Assembly: GCF_964340395.1 (NCBI RefSeq)
Contig: NC_135566.1
Location: forward strand, 13,197,501-13,261,500
DNA: 64,000 nucleotides
DNA from: Glandiceps talaboti
Lineage: Eukaryota; Hemichordata; Enteropneusta; Spengelidae
Direction of reading: 5' to 3'
This document shows, piece by piece, positions 23,901 through 38,394 of the stretch. Both the position numbers and the translations under genes were made by a program. Position 1 is the stretch's first letter. Every line of letters begins with the position of its first letter. The notes below the pieces were generated by a model. That model did not search any database. It saw nothing but the letters and a program-made list of their open reading frames with translations, and was not told where the DNA came from.

Positions 23901-26900
23901 AAATGTTTGCCTACTTCAAGGAGGAAAGAAAATTTGATAAAACTAGTATGACAGAACCTTATGACATGTGAGTGTGAGTGTGGCATACCTGGGGTTATTT
24001 GCATCAGTGCTTGCAGTGTTCTCTGTACCCATACTGTCAGGCGTAGCGAGTGCCATATTTTTGCTCATTCACAGAGGTGAAAATGTGACATATGCAGTCG
24101 TCCACCTGTCTTTTGTAACAACATTCTATGTGCATGTAGTGCACTGCTCAGGATATCTGAAAGTCCAGAAACCGACTACAGTCTCAAAACTTGCTAAATT
24201 TTCTATTAGGGAAGGAATCAAGATTTTATTTTTGACTGTCACTCTGGTTATTATATTGCTTTTGTTAATATTGTATGATGTATTTTAGTTTTGAAGAATT
24301 AAGTTCATAACAAGATTTTCAAGCTGTACTATAGCTGCAAATGGAATGTTTAAAAAAAGTTTTCTTTATAGGTACAATAACGTACTCGTAATATTGTACA
24401 CTGAGAGCAGCATTGCATCACCTGTGGATGGATGTATTTTTGTAGCTGTATACATGACAAATCAAATCAAACTGATTTTTGGGTCCACACCCAAAAAACA
24501 GCGCCCTCAACGGCAAACACAATTTTAACCTGTTTCTGTACTGCTTATGGATAATATCGACTACTGGCTAGTATGTACAATGTCTATTATTGGTATTTTA
24601 TTAATTTTCAGTAAACATGTTAAGGTTATCTGATACTCCTGTTACACCAGTAGAGATTTAACATGGTGATAAATTAAAAAACCAAGCTTTCGCTCATGAT
24701 TTAAACTTGCCACTAAACCATCTACAGATAATATTGACCTCTAATTAATAGATACAATATCTTTTCATAAATAATTGACCAAGTTTTAGTGAAATTATCT
24801 TTGGTTATTTGATGAAAAAAAAATATATCCCTGTTGCAGCTAGTGCAAGTTTAATTTCATTTATGAATAAACACCTGTTGAGAAAATTGTATTTAGTCGA
24901 ATATTGCACTATTCATTTAAGACACCTGACATAACCAAGCAGATGCTTTTTATGATATTACATAATTGGTTTAAATTATTCAAAGCTTATAATCATCTCT
25001 ACAGATGTTAATGATAAACTAATTATTTTTATTCATAAGTAATTTAGGGTTTGGAAATTAAGCTATAAATAATTGTTAATTCAGAAAAGCACTCCATTAA
25101 TAATTCAAGTATAAGAACTATGGTGTTATCTAAAGTTGTTAGTGTTTGTATTAGTCATTAAAGTGGTACAAGCTGAGTTTATTAAGCCTTTTTACTCAAG
25201 TGAAGATATTTCAATAAAAAACATTCCAGTATTATAAAATAATGTTAATGTCGGTGCATATCTTCTATAACATTATGATTGTCTTCTGGCATCATGAGAA
25301 CAGTTGATTACATAGTAGGAATTTCCTGAACATTTTTTGATATGTGTCATAAATTACGTCATTGGATCGTTTGTGAGTGATATCTTAATACCAGGTTTGA
25401 GTTCAGTCAATTGCAAGTGGTGGTTAAGTGTGCTTCAGTAGGTACAATACTGTGACAACTTGTTAAATATGCAGTAAAAACTACACCTGAACACGTGTAT
25501 AAACGCAGCTTGTGTCCCTTTAATGTAAAATTTTCCTGATTAACAATTCACAAACTAAAGATTATTATCTTTGGTTATAAAAAGAAGCTTAAAAGCTGTA
25601 AGTTATCATATATATTATGTAACACGAGTTCATAATCTGAAGGAGTGTTGCCATTGGCTACTGGTTTTAGACAAGTGATAGTGAAGGCGAAATATAAATA
25701 CCGCATTTGTAAAAAAAACCTCATAATTGAAATATGTATATTTGGAAATGAAAATGAAATAATTGATGAGCTGTATTTTACATTTCACCTTTTCTCAAAG
25801 ATAGAAATACACGTATATTGAATTGAAATTTCACCAATAGAGAGTGTCTGTTTTGTGTTCTCCTGTATGGAGAAACTAGATTCAGTATTTTCACATACCA
25901 AAAATATAAACACTATTAAAAACATGTGGTATATCACCTTCCAGATTCATTTTGAAAATTCCTGGCTTTCGGAAAATGTCTGTTTTTTTCACATTTGAAA
26001 GCAAATCAAGCATTAAACACAAAATGTTTATGTCCTAATATTACTTTTTTATTCATCTTTATTTTGTTGAAATTGATCAATGGTTAAAATTCAACTTTGG
26101 CCAAAATATTGGCCATTATTTTGATCAATTTTCCAATCGTTCATTTGTATTTTTTCACTATAATAATGACATTACTATTCAGGACACACAAAAGTTAGTC
26201 ACTGTAGAAAATTCATTTCTGTACATTCATTGTAGATTCTGTTTTCCAATTTATGATAGATTTTAAATCAGTTAAATATCGAGTTTTTATTTCATCATAT
26301 TTTGTTAGCATTCGATCCACGCTTGTTAGCCTTGAGTCTGTTTCTCTTAAATAAAAAAGAATTTTTAAAACATAAACCGAATTTTTTGATTTTCAGTTTG
26401 AAAAATCTGAATCGCGTGAGACTGATAAGAAATTGCAGCTGTCACAAAACCTTAGTCAGTTATCGTCCTTATTATTATTACCAATTACGGAAGATTTTAA
26501 ATACCAACAAAAAATGAATAAATGTGTCACTTGGTATGCATGTATTTATGTACTGAATAATAATCTAATATAACAGATGTATGTGGGTGACGTCCGCCAT
26601 ATGTTTAGATACAGCCAGAAAAACTTTCAATTGATTATTTTCTAGTTTTGTGAGGAACAGTATATTGGTACCATATGTTTGCATGAACAAATGAGTCACC
26701 ATCACTAGAACTGAATGCACTTTATTTCCCAACTCATCAACAATGTTTTTGAAAGGTACATCATGTATCAAGGTATGAGGACAATGACCTTTATTGAGTC
26801 ATCAGTCATTGCAGGGGACATACTATTTGATCATATAGTCTTGTTATGTTTCAACAAACATGAAGTACATTTTAATACATCTGACACGTATTCAGTCTTT

Positions 26901-29900
26901 GTATTTTTGTGAACTAAGTTTAACCCCAAAGGAGCTGCAACTTTTTACTATTTTTTTATGCCGTTTTGCCATTTGAAAATATAGATTGGAAATTGTTAAA
27001 TTTTCGACTAAAAATACTCATTAGCTTGGTTGATCAAATGATTTACAAAGGTTAAAACACACAAGCAGTTCAGATGAGGATTGTCAAGCAAGTCAGATCG
27101 AAAGCTAAAAACTTTGAATTGATTGGGCGATGTAACCTAAAATGTAAATTAGATAAATTTTCATAATTTTACTGTAGTTAAATTATCTGTCTACATGTCA
27201 TTGATGGTGCTGTGTGCATTAGCTTGACATACAAATGTAAAAAAAAGTCAAATTATAGGTCTCAAACATTTAACCATCAACAATTTGTCAAATTAATGTG
27301 TTGAATATTGACAGGGGTTAATCATTATGCAATCGTACATACTTTTTACAGCAGACTAGACTGTCGACAATCATTTGTGCCTTTTTTGCTACATTTTATC
27401 TAAAACTGAAGTCGTCGCCTCGCTCCGATCTGGAGCAATACTGTAACTGTGTACTGATTGAACATCAAGTACCGGAGGCACGTTCATGCCTTTGGCACTC
27501 GCAGTTCCTATCGGTACACATTAGTATTCAGTGCTATGGAGCAAGGCAACGACTTTGTTTTAGATGAAACGTAGCAAAAAAAGGCACGAACGGCTGTCGA
27601 CAGTCTAACAGCAGGCGTAACAATGCAAATAAGTTGAAAATAAGATGAAACATTCCGAACAAATTTGTTGCTAGTGCTTAAGTCTAGGATAAATCCTGAA
27701 AACTAATGAAGTGTGAAAGCCTATACAGGTAAATGATACTACTTAAATGCAGACTTGCTTACAAATAACACTATCTACATTGTACTAATGAAGTGTCTAT
27801 TGATGAAAAGACATGATTAAAGGCTTTGTTTTGCATTTTGAGGACAGTTCGAGTTGTCTGGCAAAGGAACATGCATGTACTAGCAAATATGTACCTGTAG
27901 AGTGTCATGCAATAGATAGAACTACTGCATTCACTGTGTTTTAATATTGTAAGTTTAAACCTTGTGGACAGTCTTCCTGAACTTGATATACCGGCTAATC
28001 GAGAGTGCAAGTTCGTCCAAAATTGACTGTAGTAATAGTATACTCTAGGGTATCCAGTACAGTGCAGAGTAAATACTGATATAATTCATATCATTATATC
28101 AATTACAGCTAAGAAGGCTATTCTAAGAGCCTGTAAGCTGATCATCAGTCAAATACCAAAAATGCAAGTTAGATTTTGAATTGAGTGAGCATGATATTGA
28201 GCTTAAATGGCTTGGTTTAATAGATGCATTTTGAAGTAACTACGATGCTGTATAAAGTCATTCAGACTGAGATAAATGATATATCTAATACAGTGATAAT
28301 ATAATATTTATGTGTAAACCTATGTTTGCGTGTGTTTTCATGTGTACATTCACATAATTATGTGTTTGTATGTGTTCCATTTGTGCACACACAAATGTTT
28401 GTGTGTGCGTGCGTGCATGTGTGTGTGTGCGTGCATGTGTGTACATGTATGTGTGTGTGTAAGTGAATGCGTATGTGTAGAAAGCAACACTGAGGTGGGG
28501 GTGGGGGCTGGGTGGTGGAATGTTGATGAAACTAAGCAGTCAGAACTAAATTAGCCTAGAGAACACAGCTTTCGTAATGTAGTTGCTGTGTTTTTTTATA
28601 TGGCATCCAGAAAGACTGTAAATCAAGACATTTTCGCTTATTCCGCTGAGAATGAGAAACACTATGAATTGGCTAAACTTCCCCCTTTGTATAATAAAAC
28701 AGTGTACCAAAGCTCAATTATGTGAAAAAATTTAGTCTTTTTGGAACTACATAGTTGTAAATACCATCAAATCCCACAGCGTTCATGTAGCAAAAAGGCT
28801 TCACTTGTACGGACTTCTAGGTTTACAGTTTGACCTTTTTGTACTGAGGTGAATTGAACTTATTTTACAACAAGAGACAGACGTTTAAGAAACTTGATCC
28901 AGCAAGAATGAAACGATACAACACAGTTTTAGTAAATACAGAGCCATACCACATCAGAAGGTGGTCCAGGAGTAATTACGAAGATAGGTGGGTCTCACAA
29001 ATTACATTAATTTGTATACTCAGAAATATATGTTTTACAATAAACCATAGACATCAACTGTGTTGTCCATCAACCCATCCTATGATAAAGGTGTAAATTC
29101 ATGTGTGAAATCATTCTGTAATCTATCTAAAATTCCATGGTATGGTGCCAAATACTACTATAAACTGAATCAATCTTTCAATGCTGTTGAAATGAATGCA
29201 TGGAATAAGCTGTGTATCTATCTGAAATTTCATGGTATTGAGCCAAATGCTGTATAAAATTGATTTTTTTATACTATAGACATAGGTAGATGTAGAATGA
29301 AGTACAGTTAGTCATAATTATACACATACAATGTATGTAGCATCACATTCTTTGATTACTCTGAGGAAAATGAAAACACTTTCACATTAAACTGTTCAGA
29401 GCTTTTCTACATCTGCATGCTCTAGCATACTACAGGATCAACTTTTGAATAATGATGTGCTCAAAAATATCAGATCATTTTGAGATTTACATTTGTATAC
29501 AATATGTAGTTTCTGTTTATACCAATCTTAAACAATCATTACATGTAGTTACTCAGAAATTTTTAGAAGATAAGTTGTTTCCTTCAATGAATACTAAAAA
29601 TGATGGCATAATGAAACCTATGTGTACAATGCATATTATATATTTTGTATGATGAATCTCTAAGCGTACAGTCTGATTTATTTGAATGTAACACCTTCCT
29701 AATGTCAGACACGTACTTCCACCATAGTTTACCATCCATCAAGATTTAGTCTAAGAGTGTTGACAGTTACAAATTGAAGTTTGCCACTACATGATGGATT
29801 TCTTCAACTTAAGCGGAAGAAACTAAGAACAATTCTGCTGATGTTATTCTCCAATATTTTTCTTCGTTCAGCCAAGGAAAATATGAGTCACCTAAAGGGA

Positions 29901-32900
29901 CTTTTGCCACCATGACTCGCAAGACAACTAGTGACAACCCTTAGGTCACGAGTATTTTCTGACTGAATGAAGAAAAATATTGGAGAATAACATAATTATA
30001 CCAGAGCCAGGAATATCAAAGAACAGTCGTGGAAAGTTATGGCAATTTTGAATGTTTTGACTCGTATTTCAAACACAGCAAAACCAGTGATGTAGACACA
30101 AATTGTCATGACATAGAATGACCAGATTATATGTTCCATATTTTTGTTCAACTTGGGTCGTTCATGGTAATGAAAATTAAACCCTATCCTTAGAAATCAT
30201 CCAATTTATGATTCTCATTCTGGCCAAATCATGAAATAATAGATAATTTATTTATAGTTGTGAAAAAGCAGCAATAATTGCAGTAGACTAATCTCTAATC
30301 TTTGTTGAGAAGATTGTGTGTGATTGTATCATACACAAAGTGACATTTTTTATGATATCCTTTCAACAGCAGTATATAAAATATATTGAGTGATGGCTAT
30401 TAACATTCACAACCCATAAACTTTTCATGAATGATATGAATGAGGCCACCTATAGGTGGGTTTTGTCCTTCCTGGATGATTCCTACTACGCTAATCTTAT
30501 GGAACACTTTAAAAAAAATCAATTGTCATCAAACCTCAAGGTAACTAATTTGTAAAATTGGAAAACTGTGTTCTCACCACGTTTTTGTAATGATGTTGGC
30601 TCAAGGTTAAAATCTCTCATTTGTCACCATTTTCAATGAATAATTTTAACACATATACAAAATATTGGTTCATGAGTATATATTTCTACATATCATTTTC
30701 ACAAATTGCCAATGAATATATTATAAACTGCACTGTCAATTTTCTTACAAGCACTATTACAGTCGTACCATTTTTGTAATCATAATGTTTTTCAAGTGAT
30801 ATTTCATCAAACTTTGGAATTACAAGATGGATTTCTGCAGTACAACTGAAGTATGTCAAGTTGAAATCTGGGTCATAAGGATGAATGTCTGAATAATAAA
30901 CCTCACGTTGTTGTATCTTTACACTGACATACTTTACGTTTTAGTGAGTTCAACTGACTTTAATCTGCAAATAGACAGCTTTATAACCACGATGATTATA
31001 TGGATTATGTACGCTCAAACATGAGTTTTGTAGTGAATAACATCACAGGCAGAATCTTGTCATTCTGAAGATCACAAAATCACTCATAAAAAATTACTCT
31101 CCCATGAATTTTTGTAACTGGATACCTTTTATAGAACAATGGATATAATTAATCAAAATCAGGTATTTACCCCAAAACACCCATTTCTGGCCAAAGAACA
31201 GTATAACAAAAGAAGATGCAGATAAATATTCATCTTTCAGAAAATGTATACTTTTGTGATATCGTTTAGTTACAGAGAATTATTTACATAAACACTTGTG
31301 TGTTCCCGCAATAGCAGGAATCGGTGGTGAAAAAGTCATTTGCTGATTTCCTACAAAACTGCAAAATGTATGGTATTGATCTACCTTGAAAGAGGAACTT
31401 CAGGAAAAAGAACACTAGAGAAAATGTTATTGAAAAATATCTTCCAAGATGTAAAGAAAATATGTGATAGCAACTACACCTTTTAAACAAATTGACAAGT
31501 ATTTTATATAATATTAGAAAATAATGTGTACTTTGCATGGGATATACACATTTTGTGAAAACTGGAATATGGAATAAACACAACTCAAATAAGTTAAATT
31601 TCTTCATATGAGTAGTGCTTGAAAGGCATCATCTCAATGACAGTGATAAATCCCACAAATTCACATAGAACTGTTTTATGAACATATTAAAATCTGCTAA
31701 TATTTTTCTAATCCATTCATTGAATTGGAAAATACCCGCGACAAAACTCTCCGGTAGTACTATAGATAAATGTGCTGCATACACATCTATAGTTTTCATA
31801 TACTTGTTTATCAGCATGTGTATGCCCTTCATACATACATTCAAAAGAATAATGATTTTATCGACATACCGTGGTTCTTTTGACATGTAGCATCTTGTGA
31901 ATTTTATCACCAATATCACCTTTATTGAGTAGTCTCATGGGTCAGTTTGATATGATGTGTGTACTCGTTTAGAATTGTAATACTTTGAATATTTAAAAAT
32001 ATATGAAGTACGAAACTGCATCATGTATAAAGAGATAGAACACTGGTACATTACAACAATTTGATGTTATATACCCCAATATTTTGCTTCGTTCAGCCAA
32101 GGAAAATACGAGTGACCAAAGCGGGCTCTGTCTCGTCTAGTGACAAATCCTTAGGTCACGAATATTTCTGGCTGAATGAAGAAAAATATTGGAGAATAAC
32201 ATAATTAAACTTGCACCTGTAATAATATCAAAGACAAATCTGGGGAAAGTAAAGGCAATTTTGAACATTTGACTCAAATTTCGAATGCAGCAGAACAGAC
32301 GTAGACGCGCATTGTCGCGACTTAGACATACAATGTAAGACACTCGGGGTTTAAATTCCATATTTTTGGCTTATGCATGGTATAATACAAGGAGTCTGCT
32401 TGATTGATGATAGGTAGTTCTGATCTTTGCAGTTGTATCTCTAGCTGTAATGGAAGTCAGATAACCTTATCTCGGATTGAACTTGTGCTTGCAGTTTGTA
32501 AGTCTCTTGCTATACAGGAATAGATTATAATATGTGTACTGCAAGAATTTTACCTCCAACTTGTCAGCGTAACATTGCGTTCGTTGGTTTGTACATTTAA
32601 GCTAACATGTGGCCAGTTCATTTATCATTTGTCTTTTGGTCCTGAGGGAAGCTTATCACGTGTACAGTTTATTTCTAGCAATTTAAAGAAGTTCTATGTT
32701 TTTGACAGTGTGTCTGTCTGATTTATTGACAGAGCAGGTTGGTTGGTTCAGAAAAAAAGAAAGTGGAATGTCTTAGAAGTCACGAAACTTAAACAATTCC
32801 GTTACGAATATTGAGGAAAATGAAGAATGACTAGAGATGATAGCATAGGTATGCAAATGGTGTTGTAAAGAACGTGGGCAGTGGCTTCCTTTGACATGAT

Positions 32901-35900
32901 TAACTTTAATATGTCCTATGGTGTTCAGTGATAAATTTGCTGAATATGATTAATGTCAACTTTACAACTTTTATATCGTCATCTCATTTTGAACATCGAA
33001 TTGTCAACTCCCTAATATTGCTACATCATTAATTAGACAGGACAAGGGTGAGAGAAAACAATGTATGTGTAAAATAACACGTTCTTAAAAATAGTGACAG
33101 CAGTGAAATATGTTTCATCCATTAACCTGCATGTTTGAAACCAATAAATAGCAATATATCATGAAAAGAAGAGTCAAGCGGCTAATAGAACTATTGTTGG
33201 TAGCAGGACTATGTCATTTGCTTTATTTCATGAATTACGATTTATTGTTACAGGCAAATGCAAATTACTGTCTAAGTCTACGGTACAGATGGTGTTGAAA
33301 GTCTACCATATGTACAGGATCAAGTTAAATCCATTGTACATGGTATGTAAGTTAACCTTCTGAACAGGATCAGTGACTAACTCATACAGATGGTGTGTAA
33401 ACTCTACCATCTGGACAGGGTGACGGTCAGTTGGAATCCTGTATAGATGGTGTGTAAAATCACTCTTTTGAACAGAATCAATGACTCCTAATTGTTGTTT
33501 TAAAGTATAGCATCTGAATGACCTATTTGAAGTCTACAGTACAGATGGTGTTGAAAGTCTACAATCTGAACTGGATCAATTTAAATCCATTGTACATGGA
33601 ATATAATTCAACCTTCTGAATAGGATCGGTGACTGACTCATACTGATGGTGTGCAATGTCTACCATCAGAACAGGGTCAGTTAGAATCCTGTACAGATGG
33701 CTTTTTAAGTCAACCACTTTGACTTGGGTAGAATCATTGACTACCCCATACAGATGGTGTGGAAAGTCTACCATCTCAGTTGGAATCTAATACACATGGT
33801 GTGAAAATCAACCTTTTGAAGAGGTCTGAGGATAAATGACTACCCTATACAGATGGTGTTTGAAGTCTGCCATGTGAACAAGGTCATCTGGAATCTAATG
33901 CATATGGTGTTTTAACTTGAGCCACTTTGACTTAGGCAGGAAACTGGATCAGTTGCTACCCCATACACTTGGTGTGTAAAGTCTACCATGTGAACAGGGT
34001 CAGTTGGAATCCAATACATACATGCAAAATGTATATGGTGCTTTAAGTCACTTGAACCACTTTGACTTGGGCAGGAAACTGGATCAGTGGCTACCCCATG
34101 CACATGGTGTGCTACCATGTGAACATGATGAATTAGAATCCCTTAAAGTTAAATATTAAACGTCAAATATATTTTACAAAATGTTATCAGCTGAGAATGT
34201 GCTCACATTTACACAAATACAATGTATTTTGATTATACTGTAAAGTAGGGATTTAGCAATGTGGGCTTTTATTTTTAAATTTAATACATGGCGCATGTAT
34301 TATTAAATAACAATTGCTTTTTAGATATTAACCAAACACACTAACATATCCACATTTAAATAATATATACTCTACTGGTATAAATTTTGTATTTGTTGCT
34401 GATCGAAAGAAGGTTAGATGGAATATACCTCTTTATCAGAGACCTATGTGTATTTCACAAACAGTGTTGTATATTGTATATGGAGGATACTCAATATGTA
34501 TCATATTATCTTGCAGTTTATATCAAAAGAGTTGAAAACACCCAGATGATCACTAACAGTGTCTAGATTACAAAAAGCACATTATCTGTATTTAGACCAT
34601 AGCGGTAGAAGGGATACAAATCAAATTTACTCAGTTTCAAAAGCCATTGAATGAGGATTGTAATGAATTGCTTTATAGGATTGTGACGTGGAGACTCCAC
34701 AGCAGTTTCTAACTGAGAGGCCAATGTAAAGGTATAACTCTCACGAATTATAAATGATTTCTGTTTTCACATGGAGTGTAGTAAAATGGATTAGTGCTCA
34801 GTTAATTGATATGTAAGCAAACCAACTTCGTGACCTTCAAAGACATGTAGATATAATCATCTGAAATAAATTCAATTTCTCAAACATGTCTGGAGGGGAA
34901 ATATAAAAATTTAAAATGTTAGTCTGTCAGTAATATGCTCAATAATTGTTCTTGAAGTCAAACGTTAATTTAGAAAAAATGAGCTTTGGGAATGTTTTGC
35001 CATTTAATTACAAATATGTAATGATGGCATGGGTAACCAGAGGGCAAGAAAATAATGGAGTGCGTAGTATACAAGAATACAAGACATAACTGTAGATAAG
35101 TGTAAGCATTGAACAAGAAATGTGTAGAATTTAAAGTGTCCACTTTCAAATGTAATACTTTGTTTTTGATGTCTACAGTTCTCTGTATTGTGGATAGTTA
35201 TTTTGTACTGAATTATTTACTAAGGTTTGTAGACATAAAACTTCTGATGCAAATAATAACCACTTGAAGAAATAATTGCAAATCTGCATTCATACCAATT
35301 TTGTGATAATAATTTGAATTTTTGTTTATGTGGATGTACAGGTACAAGTTCTAAATCATAAAAATTAGTGGGTTGCAAAATAAGAAGAAAGAAAATAATT
35401 ATTTAAACTGCAGGAGACATACATTTTACTTCACCACCAGTTGGATGCATTGGATGCAGCCATATAAATTTTGGTCTCAAAATAAATCAGTGGTGAACTT
35501 TGACATAAAAATAAATCAACCAATAACTAACTAATTAACTAGTATGATGAACTTTGACATCAACATAAATCAGCCAATAGCTATCTGCAGTATGATGAAC
35601 TTTGACATCAAAATAAATCAACCAATAACTTTATAACTAGTATGATGAACTTTAACCTCAACATAAATCAGCCAATAGCTATCTGTAGTATGATGAACTT
35701 TGACCTCAACATAAATCAGCCAATAGCTATCTGTAGTATGATGAACTTTGACCTCAACATAAATCAGCCAATAGCCATCTAGTATGCTGAACTTTGACAT
35801 CAAAATAAATCAACCAACAGCTAAGTGCAATGTAGAGTAGTATACTTTAACTTTAAAGTAAATCGACCAATCATGCCAATAGCTACTAACATGATGAGCA

Positions 35901-38358
35901 CATTAACCCTAGACATGTACCACGTACATAGACCAGCAGTATATCCATGATAAAATATCTCAATTATTGAATTCTTTGAGAAGTATTGTTGTATGATAAG
36001 ATGCTATTAAGAACTTTCTGTTGATGACTAACGTAATTATCTCAGCCATGTGGTGTTTGCAAAGTGAATTTATAGCTTTCACTATCAACAGAACGATTGG
36101 GATTTTGAAATGGATGATGAGCAACACCCTTCTACTGTCTATCTCTCTATCAATTCTAGGTTGTTCATGGCCACTTGCCTTTAAACTTAACACTGCGGTC
36201 AGGGTTCAAGTCCTAGTCAGGTTTGATTAAATTTGCCTTGCTGTACATTAGAAGTGTGTCACTTTTTGCAGGTCACTTGCAATAAAAAGCCACTTGTAAA
36301 GCAGTCACTTGTGATGGAAAAAAAGTCACTTCAAGTCTTATGATCATCTGTAGAGATACTGGCAGAGATTACTGTACACTTATACACAATAGGTAAAAAT
36401 CATTGTGACCCCTAGATTCATAACCAGTCTGTTACTTTCTAAAACCATGATTCAGTATTTTAACTAGGTACAAATGTACATGTACCTGGACTGAGTTTGC
36501 CTACATGAATACCCATACCTGTTACCGGTTACATTCCATAGACAACCTTGTCTTTAGCAAAAAACAACTGTAAATCATCAACGCTATCTTTATGTTTTTG
36601 ACATCCGGCAGTTGAAAGTACTAAGATTTGATACTTGAAGTGCCTTTAGTATTCTTTTATGTGGCTTTTTATGGTCAACTTGAAAGGCAACAGTTCAAAC
36701 AACAGACATTACTCACTTATCAAGATCAAATACTTAGCTTTAAGTTTAATGACTCTGAAATACTGCCAGTTGTGAAGTAGGGAGATCAGTACCTGTGTTG
36801 TTATAAACAGACCTACATTGTCTGAAATGAACACGGCTGCAGATCAATAATGGATATTGACCAGGCTTAAGATGTCTTGATATTGGCATGGCTAAAACTT
36901 AGTAAAATTTGTATACATGTAACAGTTTCTTGAAATGGACTTAGTTCCACTTAGCTATTGTTTTGAAATGGAATTAGTTCCACTTAATAGCTAACAGTGT
37001 TTTGAAATGGGCTTAGTCCCCCCCCCCCCCCCACACACACACACTTAGCTAATAGTGTTTTGAAATGGACATGGTTTGAGGCTGATAGTGTCTTGAAATT
37101 GACATTGTTACAACTAGCCTACTATATGCTAGCCTACCTGTAGACCTTTAAGGCTGTTAACATAGTCTAGTGCTATCCCTCATCGAATCTTTCAGATCTC
37201 GGTGGTTTTGATAGAGATGGTGTTGGCATCCAGACTAAGAATGCTACTACACTGTTTCTGCTATCCTTACTGACAACTGAAGTTGGACTAGCAAACATTT
37301 AAGAAATCAACATTTTGATTAGGATAGCAGAAATTGTTTAGTAGTGTACGTTAGTCCTATATATCTACAGGTAGATTACAACTTGCAGTCTAGATGCAAC
37401 CTGGTTGTTTTGAATCTAAGGATCCCGTCACTCAGGCAAGACAACTTGTGAATAGATAAACTATAGGTTTCAAACTTAAAATGTCTTGCAATTGACACTC
37501 ATGATCCTGACTAACATTGTTTTGAAATAAACATGATTCTAGTCTAACAGCCTCTTGAAATTTGCATGCAGTTCAGGCTATGATATGAAATTGACCCCAC
37601 ATTAGGCCATAAAGCTAGTAGGTGTGTATGGCTAACTTTACAGAATCTCATGGGTCACACAATTCCATCAAATGTAAAACAGCTCACCTGGGACTGAATG
37701 TTATTACTAAATTGCAATACACTTTTTACTATGTTTCGTTGAGTCTATATAATTGGCTATGTTGGGGGTCACAGGGTCATGTGTCTGTTCTGATGAGAGC
37801 ATTGCAACTCTTGATCTAGGGGCACGTAGACACATATTAAAGTTGTAATGTTTTCATTTCCTGCCTTGTCTCTCTCTCTCTCTCTCTGAATGATGTGAAT
37901 GATATTGTGTTATTTAGATAGTGAAGAATAATATGAAATACAGATATCCAGGCATAATACATACAGTGTTCAATTCAAACTTCAGAAGCCACTCCTTAAA
38001 GGGGAATGAAGTTGAAGATGATTTTATGTAAGCTGCATTTTCTTATACACCCAGAAAGGTTTTACCGTCCTGCATTGCTAAACCTCTCTAAATTAGATTG
38101 ATAAAAATATTGGTTAATCTGGCTTAGAACTTAGGAGGGGGCCTGCTGTTGCAAAGCATGATGGGGAAATTAAGAATGTGAGGAGCTAGGAAGCAGTATA
38201 TATCTTTTCTGTAAAAATAAAATTGAAAAGTTTTTTATTGATTTTTTCCCAATTTGTTCTGAAATGAGTGTATAAAAGACTAGAAGCTGAACAAAAGCCA
38301 AATCCTTTCAAAAGTTAATATCTAACAGATAACACATGTTACATGTAATGTGATGATG

Positions 38359-38394
<36 letters not shown>

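Noticed and set aside
23968-24288. 106-codon hydrophobic frame in intron 2 resembling a membrane protein
   Set aside because: It has no ATG at its start (begins at GTG), no splice context I could support and no recognised family; likely an AT/T-rich chance frame.
31284-31919. Two minus-strand frames of 96 and 107 codons, the first ending [18 protein letters not shown]
   Set aside because: Overlapped by an opposite-strand open frame, no good splice sites or domain; could be a relic but not supportable.
33559-34118. Minus-strand frames with repeated [11 protein letters not shown]-like peptides
   Set aside because: They arise from the degenerate minisatellite at 33.3-34.1 kb and are interrupted repeatedly.
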